64,000 bases of DNA from an uncultured Alphaproteobacteria bacterium (GCA_934277945.1 CAKQWA010000002.1:171338-235337), one strand, 5' to 3'. Positions 44,301 to 54,657 are shown, counted from the first letter of the stretch. Translations and numbers: made by a program. Notes: generated by a model not told the origin, from the letters alone.

Positions 44301-45515
44301 ACGTTCTTTTTCGACCGCGCTCTTGGCGGATTTCAGGGTCGACTGACCGTACATCTGCAATTTTGCCAAAACGAACGGCTTGAACAGTTCCAAAGCCATT
44401 TTCTTGGGAATGCCGCATTGATGCAGTTTCAGTTCGGGACCCACGACAATCACGGAACGACCGGAATAGTCGACGCGCTTGCCGAGCAGGTTCTGACGGA
44501 AACGCCCCTGTTTGCCTTTCAGCATATCGGCAAGAGATTTCAGCGGACGTTTGTTCGCGCCCGTAATCGCGCGACCGCGGCGACCGTTGTCGAACAAAGC
44601 GTCGACGGATTCCTGCAACATACGCTTTTCGTTGCGCACGATGATTTCCGGCGCGCGCAGTTCCAGCAAGCGTTTCAAACGGTTGTTGCGGTTGATGACG
44701 CGGCGGTACAAATCGTTCAAGTCGGACGTGGCGAAACGACCGCCGTCCAAGGGAACCAACGGACGCAAATCAGGCGGAATGACGGGAATGACGTCCAGAA
44801 TCATCCATTCGGGTTTGGAACCGGATTCCAAGAACGCTTCGACCAGTTTCAAGCGTTTGATCAGTTTTTTGCGGCGCGCTTCCGAATTCGTCGAACGCAA
44901 TTCGGCGCGGATGGTCTCCGCTTCCTGTTCCAGATTGATGGACGACAGGATTTCTTTCAACGCTTCGGCGCCGATGCCCGCGCGGAACGAATCTTCGCCG
45001 TATTCCTCAATCGCTTTCTGATACTGGTCTTCGGTCAGCAGTTCGTTGACTTTCAACGGCGTCAGACCGGGTTCGATGACGATGTATTTTTCAAAATACA
45101 GCACCGCTTCCAAGTCTTTCAGCATCATGTCGACCAGCAGACCGATGCGGCTCGGCAGGGATTTCAAGAACCAGATGTGCGCGACGGGCGCCGCCAGTTC
45201 AATGTGTCCCATGCGTTCGCGGCGCACTTTGGAGGTCGTGACTTCCACGCCGCACTTTTCGCAGACCAAGCCTTTGTATTTCGTGCGTTTGTACTTGCCG
45301 CACAAACATTCGTAGTCCTTGACGGGTCCGAAAATGTGCGCGCAGAACAGACCGTCGCGTTCGGGTTTGAACGTGCGGTAGTTGATCGTTTCCGGCTTTT
45401 TGATTTCGCCGTACGACCACGAACGGATACGATCGGGCGACGCCAGAGAAATCTTGATGTGATCGAAAGATTTGGGCTTTTCGACCGGATTGTAAGTTTT
45501 CATAACTTCGTTCAT
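41334..45515 (-). CDS. rpoC: DNA-directed RNA polymerase subunit beta'
   Basis: Catalytic beta' subunit, 1393 residues, normal for Alphaproteobacteria. The N-terminal zinc site is CLCGKYKRTKYKGLVCEKC, the active-site Mg2+ loop is NADFDGDQMAVH, and a second zinc site is in CECHNGVCAKC. The trigger loop lies around GEPGTQLTMRTFHVGG. A GAGGA site precedes the ATG. It follows rpoB by 26 bases. Confidence 0.99.
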   Translation of the reverse strand: MNEVMKTYNPVEKPKSFDHIKISLASPDRIRSWSYGEIKKPETINYRTFKPERDGLFCAHIFGPVKDYECLCGKYKRTKYKGLVCEKCGVEVTTSKVRRERMGHIELAAPVAHIWFLKSLPSRIGLLVDMMLKDLEAVLYFEKYIVIEPGLTPLKVNELLTEDQYQKAIEEYGEDSFRAGIGAEALKEILSSINLEQEAETIRAELRSTNSEARRKKLIKRLKLVEAFLESGSKPEWMILDVIPVIPPDLRPLVPLDGGRFATSDLNDLYRRVINRNNRLKRLLELRAPEIIVRNEKRMLQESVDALFDNGRRGRAITGANKRPLKSLADMLKGKQGRFRQNLLGKRVDYSGRSVIVVGPELKLHQCGIPKKMALELFKPFVLAKLQMYGQSTLKSAKSAVEKERPEVWDILEEVIREHPVLLNRAPTLHRLGIQAFEPVLIEGKAIQLHPLVCTAFNADFDGDQMAVHVPLSLEAQLEARVLMMSTNNILSPANGKPIIVPTQDMILGVYYLTLARDGQPGEGMMFSGVNEVEMALFEHLVNYQSKIKCRLEVMDDNGKIVKKVFDTTPGRVLLSQIVPKHPNIPFSLFNRLLRKKEVTEIIDIVYRHCGQKATCIFADKIKNMGYKYAAVSGISFGKDDMIIPEAKTKLIKATEKQVKEFEQQYQDGLITQGEKYNKVIDAWSKCTDLVTDEMMKEISKDDPSKPLNSVYMMAHSGARGSAAQMKQLGGMRGLMAKPNGEIIETPIISNFKEGLTVAEYFNSSHGARKGLSDTALKTANSGYLTRRLVDVAQDAIIVEDDCGTEKGIWVSAAMDGATVVASLADRILGRTIQEDVIDPATGKPLVVKKSHVHMDTNEIHETTDVMVKGHLIDENDAEAIEKAGIDKVYVRSALTCECHNGVCAKCYGRDLARGTPVNIGEAVGVIAAQSIGEPGTQLTMRTFHVGGTAQNVEVSAIEAGADGVVKFSVEPEINTKGEAIVTARDCELSIVDDKGVVKTHYHVPFGAVVAVKTGDKIEKGTRLAEWNAYVIPYFVDMAGSVKFENFVEGETIHEVRDEATGLSQIHVIETHGTAKKAQIVIEIDGQAARSYNLPAKSTIMVADGAQVKFGDVYAQIEIERKSRDITGGLPRVAELFESRRPKDCAIIAEIDGVVKLGKDYKAKQNLIIEGADGEKREYPVPKDKLILVQEGDTVKKGDMMTLGSEDPHDILRVKGIEAFAEYMVREIQAVYRLQGVKINDKHIEVIARRMLQKLEVVNPGDTTLLAGEQIDEATLEKENAKTLASGGREATAVPVLLGITKASLQTDSFISAASFQETTRVLTEAAVSGREDDLIGLKENVIVGRLIPAGTGSVISKMRRIAAERDKEAREAIEAPVIAGQNEEIVTPVQEE

Positions 45516-45541
45516 GTTTTTCCTCTTTTTTCAAAAAGCGA

Positions 45542-48500
45542 TCAGTCCAACTCGACGTTCAAGCACAAGGAACGCATTTCGTTGACCAAAACATTGAAAG
45601 ATTCGGGAATGCCCGCCTCCATCTTGTCGTCGCCGCGCGTAATGGCGTTGTAAACCGCCGTACGTCCCGCGGTGTCGTCCGATTTCACGGTCAAAATTTC
45701 CTGCAACGTGTACGCCGCGCCGTAAGCCTGCAAAGCCCACACTTCCATTTCGCCGAAACGTTGTCCGCCGAATTGCGCCTTGCCGCCCAAAGGCTGCTGC
45801 GTAACCAGCGAGTAAGGACCCGTCGAACGCGCGTGGATCTTTTCGTCGACCAAGTGGTGCAGTTTCAACATATAGGTGATGCCGACGGTGACGGGACGTT
45901 CAAACGCTTCGCCCGTTCTGCCGTCAAACAGCTGAACCTGACCCGAAACGGGCAAGCCCGCCATTTTCAGCATCTCGTTGATGTCGGCTTCGCGCGCGCC
46001 GTCGAAAACGGGCGTGGAAATCGGCAGACCGTTCTTCATGTTGGAGGCAATCTCGACAATGTCGGAATCGTCCAGTTTTTCCAACTTCGCGGCGTATTCC
46101 TTCTTGCCGTAGACTTCCGCCATTTTCGCGCGCAGGTCGTCCATCGTCGCCTTGCCGCTCTGAACGTCTTGCAGCAAAGCGTAGATCTGCTGACCGAGTT
46201 TGCGGCAGGACCAGCCCAAGTGACATTCCAGAATTTGCCCGACGTTCATACGCGACGGCACGCCCAGCGGATTCAGCACCAGATCGACGGGAGTTCCGTC
46301 CGCCATGTGCGGCATATCTTCAATCGGCAGAACGCGGGAAACGACGCCCTTGTTGCCGTGACGACCCGCCATTTTGTCGCCCGGTTGCAGTTTGCGCTTC
46401 ACGGCGATGTAGACTTTGACCATCTTCAACACGCCCGGAGGCAGTTCGTCGCCGCGGCGGACTTTTTCCGCCTTGTTTTCAAAGCGTTCCTGCAAACGTT
46501 CAATGCCCGCGTCGAACACTTTGCCCATTTTTTCAATGTCGCTCATGACTTCGTCGTTTTCGACCGCCACTTTGCGCCACTGATAACGCGGCAGAGCGTT
46601 CAAATCGTCTTCGGTGATGACTTTGCCGGCTTCAATCTTCGAGCCTTTCGTCGCCGTCTGACCGACCAGAACGTCTTTCAAACGCTGGAAGAAGTCGTTT
46701 TCCAAAATGGATCTTTCGGCGTCGCGGTCTTTTTCCAAAGACTTGATTTCTTCCTGTTCAATCGAAATGGCGCGTTCGTCCTTGTCGACGCCGCGGCGCG
46801 AGAACACGCGGACTTCGACGACCGTGCCGGAAATTCCGGGCGGCACTTTCAAAGACGTGTCTTTCACATCCGCCGCTTTTTCGGCGAAAATGGCGCGCAA
46901 CAATTTTTCTTCCGGCGTTAGCTGGGATTCGCCTTTCGGCGTCACTTTGCCGACCAGAATGTCGTGTTCTTTGACTTCCGCGCCAATGTGAATGATGCCC
47001 GCTTCGTCCAACTGACGCAGTTTTTCTTCGCCGACGTTGGGAATGTCGCGGGTGATTTCTTCCTGACCCAACTTCGTGTCGCGCGCCATCACTTCAAATT
47101 CGTCGATGTGAATGGACGTGAACACGTCGTCGCGGGAGATGCGTTCGGAAATCAAAATCGCGTCTTCGTAGTTGTAGCCGTTCCAAGGCATATAAGCCAC
47201 CAGAACGTTGCGCCCCAAAGCCAGTTCGCCCAACTGCGTCGAACCGCCGTCCGCGATGATGTCGCCTTTGGCAACGATGTCGCCGACGCGCACCAACGGA
47301 CGCTGCGTAATGCAGGTCGACTGGTTCGAGCGCTGGAATTTGCGCATGCGGTAGATGTCAACGCCGGATTCGTCGGCTTTCAGTTTGCCGGTCGCGCGGA
47401 TAACAATGCGCATACCGTCGACGGACTGCACGACGCCGTCGCGTTTGGCGGCAATCGCCGCGCCCGAGTCGCGCGCCACGGCGTCTTCAATGCCGGTGCC
47501 GACCAGCGGAGCGTCCGCCTGCAACAAAGGAACGGCTTGACGCTGCATGTTCGCACCCATCAAAGCGCGGTTCGCGTCGTCGTTTTCCAAGAACGGAATC
47601 AAAGCCGCCGCGACGGAAACCAACTGCTTCGGCGAAACGTCGATCATGGTGATTTCTTCGGGCTTGCACAGCACGAATTCGCCGTTTTTGCGGCAGCTGA
47701 CCAACGCTTCCTTGAACTGACCTTTGGAGTCGAGTTCCGCGTTCGCCTGCGCGATGACGTATTTGTTTTCTTCCATCGCGGACAGGTAGACGACTTCTTT
47801 GGTGACTTTGCCGTCGACAACTTTGCGGTACGGGGCTTCGATGAAGCCGTACTTGTTGACGCGGGCGAACGTCGCCAGAGAGTTGATCAAGCCGATGTTC
47901 GGACCTTCGGGGGTCTCGATCGGGCAGATGCGGCCGTAGTGGGTCGGATGCACGTCGCGGACTTCAAAGCCGGCGCGGTCGCGCGTCAAACCGCCGGGTC
48001 CCAAAGCGGACAAACGGCGTTTGTGCGTGATTTCGGCAAGCGGGTTGTTCTGGTCCATGAATTGCGACAACTGCGACGAACCGAAGAATTCGCGGACGGC
48101 GGCGGCGGCAGGTTTCGCGTTAATCAAATCCTGCGGCTTCAAGTTGTCGATTTCGCCCGAGCTCATGCGTTCGCGAATCGCGCGTTCCATGCGCAACAGA
48201 CCGATGCGGTACTGGTTTTCCATCAATTCGCCGACGGAGCGCACGCGGCGGTTGCCCAAGTTGTCGATATCGTCGATTTCGCCGTGGCCGTCTTTCAGTT
48301 CGACCAGCACGCGCACGATTTCCAAAATGTCCTCTTTGCGCAGGATGCGGACGGTGTCGGGTACCTGTTCGGCGTCGAAGCCCAGACGGGAATTCATTTT
48401 CACGCGGCCGACGGCGGACAAATCGTAGCGTTCCAAATCGAAGAACATACCGCGGAACAAAGCGTCGGCGGATTCGACGGTCGGCGGTTCGCCGGGGCGC

Positions 48501-49705
48501 ATCACTTTATAGATGTCTACCAAAGCGTCTTCGCGGCAGGTGTTCTTGTCGGCCGCCATCGTGTTGCGGATGTACGGACCGTGATCGGAGTCGATTTTCA
48601 AAACCGCGATTTCGGTGTCGCCGTTTTCTTTCAGCGCGTCCAAGATTTCCTGCGTGATTTCGTTGCCGGCTTCAATCAGGATTTCGCCCGTTTTTTCGTT
48701 AATCATGTCTTCGGCGATGTAACTGCCGACGATGCGTTCTTCGGGAACGTACAACTGTTCAACGTTCGCTTTTTTCATTTTCGCGATGCGGGAAGCCGTA
48801 ATCTGTTCGCCGGCGGCGATCATCACTTCGCCCGTTTTGGCGTCGATCACGTCGTACGGATATTTTTTGCCTTTCAGGTTTTCGGCGATGAACGGGGTCG
48901 TCCATGTGCCGTCTTTCAGCGTGAAGACAATCTTGTCATAGAAATAGGACAGGATTTCCTCTTGGCTCATGCCGCGCACTTCAGTCAGATTGACGGAACG
49001 GCCCTGCGCTTCGCGTTCTTTGCGCAAAGCGTGCGTTTCGGCGGATTCCAAAGCGTACAAAAGCGTCGTCACCGGCAGTTTGCGGCGGCGGTCGATGCGG
49101 ACGTAAACCAAGTCTTTGGCGTCGAATTCAAAATCCAGCCACGAGCCGCGATAGGGGATGATGCGCGACGAGAACAGATATTTGCCTGACGAATGGGTTT
49201 TGCCTTTGTCGTGGTCGAAGAAAACGCCGGGGGAGCGGTGCATCTGCGACACGATGACGCGTTCCGTGCCGTTGACGATGAACGTGCCGGTTTCGGTCAT
49301 CAGGGGCATATCGCCCATGTAAACGTCCTGTTCCTTAATGTCTTTGAGCAGGCGCGCGCCCGTGTCTTCGTTGATTTCCCAAACGACCAGACGGAGCGTC
49401 ACGCGCAGGGGGGCAGCGTAGGTCATGCCGCGTTGCAGACATTCTTCAACGTCGTACTTCGGTTCATCAAGCTCGTATCTGAGAAATTCGAGTTCGCCGC
49501 GTCCCGAAAAGTCCTTAATCGGAAAAACGGATTTCAGCACTTCCTGCAAACCCGTATCCGTGCGGTCTTCGGGTTTGACGCCTGTTTGAAGGAATTGGTC
49601 GTAGGAACTTTTCTGCACCTCGATCAAGTTGGGCATAGCCGCAACTGACGGGATTCGTCCGAAGTTTTTGCGTACACGCTTGCGTCCTGTAAAGGATTTA
49701 ACCAT
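45542..49705 (-). CDS. rpoB: DNA-directed RNA polymerase subunit beta
   Basis: Beta subunit, 1387 residues. The start is set at MVKSFTGRKRVRKNFGRI, preceded by GGGGAAG, which matches family N-termini; a longer frame upstream is intergenic. The rifampicin-pocket region reads LSQFMDQNNPLAEITHKRRLSALGPGG with wild-type-like residues, and the C-terminal GGKAQFGGQRFGEMEVWAL is conserved. The 160-base gap before it holds a short hairpin (GTGTCC/GGACAC, 49757-49776), possibly a processing site between the ribosomal and polymerase genes. Confidence 0.99.
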   Translation of the reverse strand: MVKSFTGRKRVRKNFGRIPSVAAMPNLIEVQKSSYDQFLQTGVKPEDRTDTGLQEVLKSVFPIKDFSGRGELEFLRYELDEPKYDVEECLQRGMTYAAPLRVTLRLVVWEINEDTGARLLKDIKEQDVYMGDMPLMTETGTFIVNGTERVIVSQMHRSPGVFFDHDKGKTHSSGKYLFSSRIIPYRGSWLDFEFDAKDLVYVRIDRRRKLPVTTLLYALESAETHALRKEREAQGRSVNLTEVRGMSQEEILSYFYDKIVFTLKDGTWTTPFIAENLKGKKYPYDVIDAKTGEVMIAAGEQITASRIAKMKKANVEQLYVPEERIVGSYIAEDMINEKTGEILIEAGNEITQEILDALKENGDTEIAVLKIDSDHGPYIRNTMAADKNTCREDALVDIYKVMRPGEPPTVESADALFRGMFFDLERYDLSAVGRVKMNSRLGFDAEQVPDTVRILRKEDILEIVRVLVELKDGHGEIDDIDNLGNRRVRSVGELMENQYRIGLLRMERAIRERMSSGEIDNLKPQDLINAKPAAAAVREFFGSSQLSQFMDQNNPLAEITHKRRLSALGPGGLTRDRAGFEVRDVHPTHYGRICPIETPEGPNIGLINSLATFARVNKYGFIEAPYRKVVDGKVTKEVVYLSAMEENKYVIAQANAELDSKGQFKEALVSCRKNGEFVLCKPEEITMIDVSPKQLVSVAAALIPFLENDDANRALMGANMQRQAVPLLQADAPLVGTGIEDAVARDSGAAIAAKRDGVVQSVDGMRIVIRATGKLKADESGVDIYRMRKFQRSNQSTCITQRPLVRVGDIVAKGDIIADGGSTQLGELALGRNVLVAYMPWNGYNYEDAILISERISRDDVFTSIHIDEFEVMARDTKLGQEEITRDIPNVGEEKLRQLDEAGIIHIGAEVKEHDILVGKVTPKGESQLTPEEKLLRAIFAEKAADVKDTSLKVPPGISGTVVEVRVFSRRGVDKDERAISIEQEEIKSLEKDRDAERSILENDFFQRLKDVLVGQTATKGSKIEAGKVITEDDLNALPRYQWRKVAVENDEVMSDIEKMGKVFDAGIERLQERFENKAEKVRRGDELPPGVLKMVKVYIAVKRKLQPGDKMAGRHGNKGVVSRVLPIEDMPHMADGTPVDLVLNPLGVPSRMNVGQILECHLGWSCRKLGQQIYALLQDVQSGKATMDDLRAKMAEVYGKKEYAAKLEKLDDSDIVEIASNMKNGLPISTPVFDGAREADINEMLKMAGLPVSGQVQLFDGRTGEAFERPVTVGITYMLKLHHLVDEKIHARSTGPYSLVTQQPLGGKAQFGGQRFGEMEVWALQAYGAAYTLQEILTVKSDDTAGRTAVYNAITRGDDKMEAGIPESFNVLVNEMRSLCLNVELD

Positions 49706-49866
49706 ATTGCTTCCCCATAAAAAAGAATCTGTTTTGCGTCGTTCTTTGGCTTTTTTGTGTCCGAACGACAGGACACGACTCTTAAAGACAACTTCAAGGA
49801 CTGGGGAAAAAGACACCGTTCAGGATGCCTTTTTCGACCAGCCCTCCAAGTTCACGCGAAGTAAAA

Positions 49867-50232
49867 TTACTTCACTTCGACTTTTGCACCGGCTTTTTCC
49901 AGCTGTTCTTTCATCTTGGCGGCGTCTTCTTTGGACACGCCTTCTTTAACAGTCTTGGGAGCGCCTTCGACCAAGTCTTTCGCTTCTTTCAAGCCCAGAG
50001 CCGTGATAGCGCGGACTTCTTTAATAACGGCAATCTTGTTCGCGCCGGCGTCAACCAGAACGACATCAAATTCCGTTTTTTCTTCCGCAGGAGCGGCAGC
50101 GCCGGCCGCGGCGACAGCCACGGGAGCGGCGGCGGAAACGCCCCATTTTTCTTCCAGCATTTTGGACAATTCAGCAGCTTCAATAATTGTCAGAGAGGAC
50201 AATTCTTCAACGATTTTGGCGAGATCAGCCAT
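49867..50232 (-). CDS. rplL: 50S ribosomal protein L7/L12
   Basis: A 121-residue stalk protein. N-terminal dimerisation helix (LAKIVEELSSLTIIEAAELSKMLEEKW), Ala-rich hinge (PVAVAAAGAAAPAEEK) and the factor-binding C-domain with EFDVVLVDAGANKIAVIKEVRAITALGLKEAKDLVEGAPKTVKEG. Follows rplJ by about 87 bases. Confidence 0.98.
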   Translation of the reverse strand: MADLAKIVEELSSLTIIEAAELSKMLEEKWGVSAAAPVAVAAAGAAAPAEEKTEFDVVLVDAGANKIAVIKEVRAITALGLKEAKDLVEGAPKTVKEGVSKEDAAKMKEQLEKAGAKVEVK

Positions 50233-50319
50233 TTTAATATACTCCGTTTAATAAAGTTTATATATGTCGCAAGGACATAAAATTCAACACTCGGGAACAA
50301 TTCCCGAAAACAAGTCTGC

Positions 50320-50805
50320 TTACGCAGCCTCTCCCTTGTCGGCATAGGCTTTGAAAACGCGGGCGATTTTGCCGGCGGGCGCTTGGATAAGCCCGACCAG
50401 TTTACCGCGCATTTCATCCATGGAGGGCAGTTCGCCGAGGGCTTTAACTTCCTCAACGGACATCAGTTTGCCGTCCATGATAGCGCCGCGAATGACCAGT
50501 TTGTCATTCTTTTTCGCAAACGCGACAACGGCTTTGGCGGCGGCAACGGGGTCTTTCGAGAAAGACACCGCCGTCGGACCTTTCATCAGGTCTGCCAGCA
50601 ATCCGTGCTGCGTTTCGGCAAGGGCAAGACGAGTAATGCGATTCTTTGTAACACGGAACTTTGCGCCGGATTTACGAACCGCATTGCGCAATTCGGAAAT
50701 TTCAGCGACCGTCAACCCTGTGTAGTGGGTCACAACGATCAGTTCCGCATCGCGAAATTCGTCGTTCATCGTCGAAAGCAACTGTGTTTTTTCTTCTCTT
50801 TTCAC
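50320..50805 (-). CDS. rplJ: 50S ribosomal protein L10
   Basis: A 161-residue stalk-base protein that binds 23S rRNA and carries L7/L12 dimers. I chose the GTG start (product begins KREEKTQLLSTMNDEF) because GGAG lies seven bases upstream and it matches alphaproteobacterial L10 N-termini; a TTG ten codons earlier lacks support. The RNA-binding part includes GAKFRVTKNRITRLAL and the C-terminal helix binds L7/L12. Confidence 0.96.
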   Translation of the reverse strand: MKREEKTQLLSTMNDEFRDAELIVVTHYTGLTVAEISELRNAVRKSGAKFRVTKNRITRLALAETQHGLLADLMKGPTAVSFSKDPVAAAKAVVAFAKKNDKLVIRGAIMDGKLMSVEEVKALGELPSMDEMRGKLVGLIQAPAGKIARVFKAYADKGEAA

Positions 50806-51071
50806 TTTCGTCTCCGCTTCAAGTCTTTCGGACAATCGCCGAAAGAACGGTTAAAATGAACTTTGACACCATGCCAAAGCCCTGTTTCTGTCCCGGAAGC
50901 ACAAACTTAAAGACCACAACGGAGCAGTCTGAATTTTGTTCTACCGTCTATGCCGGCGGCGTAACGCCATTAAACGCCTTGCGGCGAACCGAGCAGTCTC
51001 GGACAGTTGTCAAGAAAGTCCGAAAACTTTCTTGAAGACCGGCTCCGGCAAAAGCCGAAGCCGGAATTTTC
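50806..51071 (-). promoter_or_regulatory. rplJ leader region (candidate L10 autoregulatory leader)
   Basis: About 265 bases between rplA and rplJ without a gene. On the minus strand it begins with a GC-rich hairpin right after rplA (GGCTTCGGCTTTTGCCGGAGCC region), followed by an AAAGTTTTCGGACTTTC hairpin and several further self-complementary parts. In many bacteria this interval carries the structured leader bound by the L10-L7/L12 complex to control rplJL. The position fits; I have not matched the consensus base by base. Confidence 0.5.
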
Positions 51072-51782
51072 TTACTTCGCGCTCATCAAAGCGACGAACT
51101 CGGGCAAGGACAACTTAATGCCGACGCCCTGCGTCGTGCTCAACCCGACATGATTGACATAAGAGCCTTTCACGCTGGCGGGCTTGGCTTTCATAATCGC
51201 CTGAGCGAACGCAATGATGTTTTCTTTGATTTTCGCTTCGTCAAAGCTGACTTTGCCGACGGCGGCGTGAATCTGACCGGCGGATTCCACACGGAATTCA
51301 ACCTGTCCGGCTTTCACCGCTTTGACGGCGCCCGCGACGTCCATCGTCACGGTGCCCAGCTTCGGGTTCGGCATCAGACCGCGGGGACCCAAAACCTTAC
51401 CCAAGCGACCGACGACGCCCATCATGTCGGGCGTGGCGATGCAGCGGTCGAATTCGATTTTACCCGCCAAAACGGTTTCCATCAAATCTTCCGCGCCGAC
51501 CAGTTCCGCGCCGGCTTTTTTCGCGTCTTCGGCTTTCGGACCTTTGGCGAACACGGCAACGCGCACGGTTTTACCCGTACCGTTAGGCAGTCCGACAACG
51601 CCGCGAATCATCTGGTCCGCCTGACGCGGATCGACGTTCAAGCCCATGACGATTTCGACGGATTCGTCAAATTTCGCTTTCGGAGCGTTTTTCAACAAAG
51701 AGATGGCTTCGTCCAGCTGATAGGCTTTCAAAGCATCGACGGTTTTATAAGCCGCCGTCAAACGTTTTCCCTGTTTAGCCAT
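51072..51782 (-). CDS. rplA: 50S ribosomal protein L1
   Basis: A 236-residue L1 stalk protein that binds 23S rRNA and represses its own operon. The RNA-binding signature GKVLGPRGLMPNPKLGTVT is intact, as is the C-terminal NHVGLSTTQGVGIKL segment variant. Four bases after rplK. Confidence 0.98.
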   Translation of the reverse strand: MAKQGKRLTAAYKTVDALKAYQLDEAISLLKNAPKAKFDESVEIVMGLNVDPRQADQMIRGVVGLPNGTGKTVRVAVFAKGPKAEDAKKAGAELVGAEDLMETVLAGKIEFDRCIATPDMMGVVGRLGKVLGPRGLMPNPKLGTVTMDVAGAVKAVKAGQVEFRVESAGQIHAAVGKVSFDEAKIKENIIAFAQAIMKAKPASVKGSYVNHVGLSTTQGVGIKLSLPEFVALMSAK

Positions 51783-51786
51783 GACG

Positions 51787-52215
51787 TTACTCCACCACTT
51801 CGACGCCCATGGAACGAGCCTGACCCGCCACCATAGCCATAGCGGCTTCGACGGTCGAGCAGTTCAAGTCCGGCATCTTCTTTTCAGCAATTTCTTTGAC
51901 TTGCGCTTTTGTCAGCTTGCCGACTTTCGTACGGCCGGGTTCTTTGGAACCTTTCGGCAGTCCGGCGGCTTTCGTAATGAAGTAGCTGACGGGGGGCATT
52001 TTCGTAATGAACGAGAACGTGCGGTCGGCGTAAGCCGTAATCACGACGGGAATCGGCATCCCCGGTTCCAGTTTCTGCGTCGCGGCGTTGAACGCCTTGC
52101 AGAATTCCATGATGTTCAAACCGCGCTGACCCAGCGCAGGACCGACAGGAGGCGACGGGTTCGCTTTGCCTGCCGGGATTTGCAATTTAATAAACCCGAC
52201 AATTTTTTTTGCCAT
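51787..52215 (-). CDS. rplK: 50S ribosomal protein L11
   Basis: A 142-residue protein of the GTPase-associated centre. Begins MAKKIVGFIKLQIPAGKANPSPPVGPALGQRG, and has the Pro-rich signature with the C-terminal rRNA-binding domain (KEIAEKKMPDLN...). AAAGG site upstream. A 136-base gap separates it from nusG. Confidence 0.98.
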   Translation of the reverse strand: MAKKIVGFIKLQIPAGKANPSPPVGPALGQRGLNIMEFCKAFNAATQKLEPGMPIPVVITAYADRTFSFITKMPPVSYFITKAAGLPKGSKEPGRTKVGKLTKAQVKEIAEKKMPDLNCSTVEAAMAMVAGQARSMGVEVVE

Positions 52216-52351
52216 TGTTAAGACCTTTTATTTACTTCGGTTTGCCCCGATCACCCTGACCGGTAAAGGTTTGCGGTGCGATAAAATGGCTTATCTTCCG
52301 CAAGAAGCCCCCGCGCCGCAAACCGATCGGCGAAAGGGCGTTGTTTCCAAA

Positions 52352-52882
52352 TCAGACTTTTTCGACCTGCGCGAAATCCAAATCGACAGGCGTCAAGCGG
52401 CCAAAAATGGAAACGGAAACTGTCAAACGGGATTTTTCCTCGTCAACGGTTTCAACAACCGCGACGCAAGAAGCAAAAGCGCCGTCCGTGATGCGCACCT
52501 GTTCGCCGATTTCGTAAGCCACGGCGACTTTGGGCGACTCGACGGTTTCCTGCATACGATTCAGGATGCGGTCGGCTTCGGCTTCCGTAATGGGAGTCGG
52601 GCGTTCGCGTTCGCCCAAAAAGCCCGTCACTTTCGGCGTGTTTTTAACCATGTGCCACGATTCGTCCGTCAGATTCATCTTGATCAGGACGTAACCGGGG
52701 AAGAACTTGCGTTCGGCGTTGACTTTCTGCCCGCGGCGCACTTCAACCACCTTTTCAGTCGGAACGCGGATATCTTCAATATAATCCTCCATTCCTTTCT
52801 GACGGGCGATTTCCATCACCGACTCGGCGACTTTCTTTTCAAAACCTGAATAAACGTGCAAGACATACCAACGCGCCGCCAT
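52352..52882 (-). CDS. nusG: Transcription termination/antitermination protein NusG
   Basis: A 176-residue RNA polymerase-associated factor. NGN domain with WYVLHVYSGFEKKVAESV and FFPGYVLIKMNLTDESWHMVKNTPKVTGFLG, then a C-terminal KOW domain (about 120-176) beginning EIGEQVRITDGAFASCVAVVE. Three bases after secE. Confidence 0.98.
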   Translation of the reverse strand: MAARWYVLHVYSGFEKKVAESVMEIARQKGMEDYIEDIRVPTEKVVEVRRGQKVNAERKFFPGYVLIKMNLTDESWHMVKNTPKVTGFLGERERPTPITEAEADRILNRMQETVESPKVAVAYEIGEQVRITDGAFASCVAVVETVDEEKSRLTVSVSIFGRLTPVDLDFAQVEKV

Positions 52883-52885
52883 GAT

Positions 52886-53083
52886 TTACGCTCCAAACCC
52901 CAAAATCAATTTTACGACATACGCCAAAACCTGATCGACCACGAAAAAGAACGTCGCGGCCATCAGCGTAAAGACCAAAACCATAGCCGTAGACATCATC
53001 GTTTCACGACGCGTGGGCCACGTCACTTTGCTGATTTCCTGCGACACTTGACGGAAAAACAAAACAGGACTGACTTTTGCCAT
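52886..53083 (-). CDS. secE: Preprotein translocase subunit SecE
   Basis: A 65-residue single-membrane-pass SecE. The N-terminal amphipathic stretch (FRQVSQEISKVTWPTRRET) carries the family motif VTWPTRRE, followed by the membrane helix MVLVFTLMAATFFFVVDQVLAYVV. Start at MAKVSPVLFF. The longer frame upstream runs into the tRNA-Trp gene and is rejected. Confidence 0.95.
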   Translation of the reverse strand: MAKVSPVLFFRQVSQEISKVTWPTRRETMMSTAMVLVFTLMAATFFFVVDQVLAYVVKLILGFGA

Positions 53084-53119
53084 AAGAAACTCTACTTTAA
53101 AAATGTAACCCCTCGGTGC

Positions 53120-53195
53120 TGGCAGGGGCGGCAGGGATCGAACCCGCAACCCCCGGTTTTGGAGACCGGTGCTCTACCAATTGAGCTACACCCCT
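53120..53195 (-). tRNA. tRNA-Trp (CCA anticodon)
   Basis: A 76-base tRNA with an encoded CCA end. The acceptor stem AGGGGTG pairs with CGCCCCT (one G-U), the anticodon loop CTCCAAA gives CCA, and the T-loop is GGTTCGATCC. It lies between tuf and secE, the usual place in this group. Confidence 0.97.
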
Positions 53196-53221
53196 AGCAA
53201 CCGCAGTCACCCGTTTCGACT

Positions 53222-53263
53222 CTATAAAAAGAAACGAGATAGGTAAACCTACCTATCTCGTCA
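53222..53263 (-). terminator. Intrinsic terminator after tuf
   Basis: A perfect 12-bp stem (ACGAGATAGGTA / TACCTATCTCGT) with a four-base loop, followed on the minus strand by TTTCTTTTTA. It separates tuf from tRNA-Trp and secE, so the latter likely have their own promoter in the 25 bases that follow or depend on read-through. Confidence 0.8.
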
Positions 53264-53330
53264 CAGAAAATCAAGAACTTTCATCAATATTTTGAATTTT
53301 TTTTTCAAAATATCAAATCAGCGGCGTTCC

Positions 53331-54521
<1,191 letters not shown>

Positions 54522-54582
54522 TTGATTTCCCTGTCAAATCTGTATACAAATAAAGCACCCTTTCGGGTACCTTCGGAAAACT

Positions 54583-54656
54583 TGGAGCGGGTGATGGGAA
54601 TCGAACCCACGTAGTAAGCTTGGAAGGCTTCTGCTCTACCATTGAGCTACACCCGC
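54583..54656 (-). tRNA. tRNA-Gly (TCC anticodon)
   Basis: A 74-base tRNA with encoded CCA. Acceptor stem GCGGGTG / CACCCGC; anticodon loop CTTCCAA gives TCC; T-loop GGTTCGATTCC. One base separates it from tRNA-Tyr. Confidence 0.97.
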
Positions 54657-54657
54657 G

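Noticed and set aside
53287..53312. AT-rich palindrome just after tuf (ATATTTTGAA / TTCAAAATAT)
   Set aside because: The stem has almost no G-C pairs; the perfect 12-bp hairpin slightly further on is a better terminator candidate.
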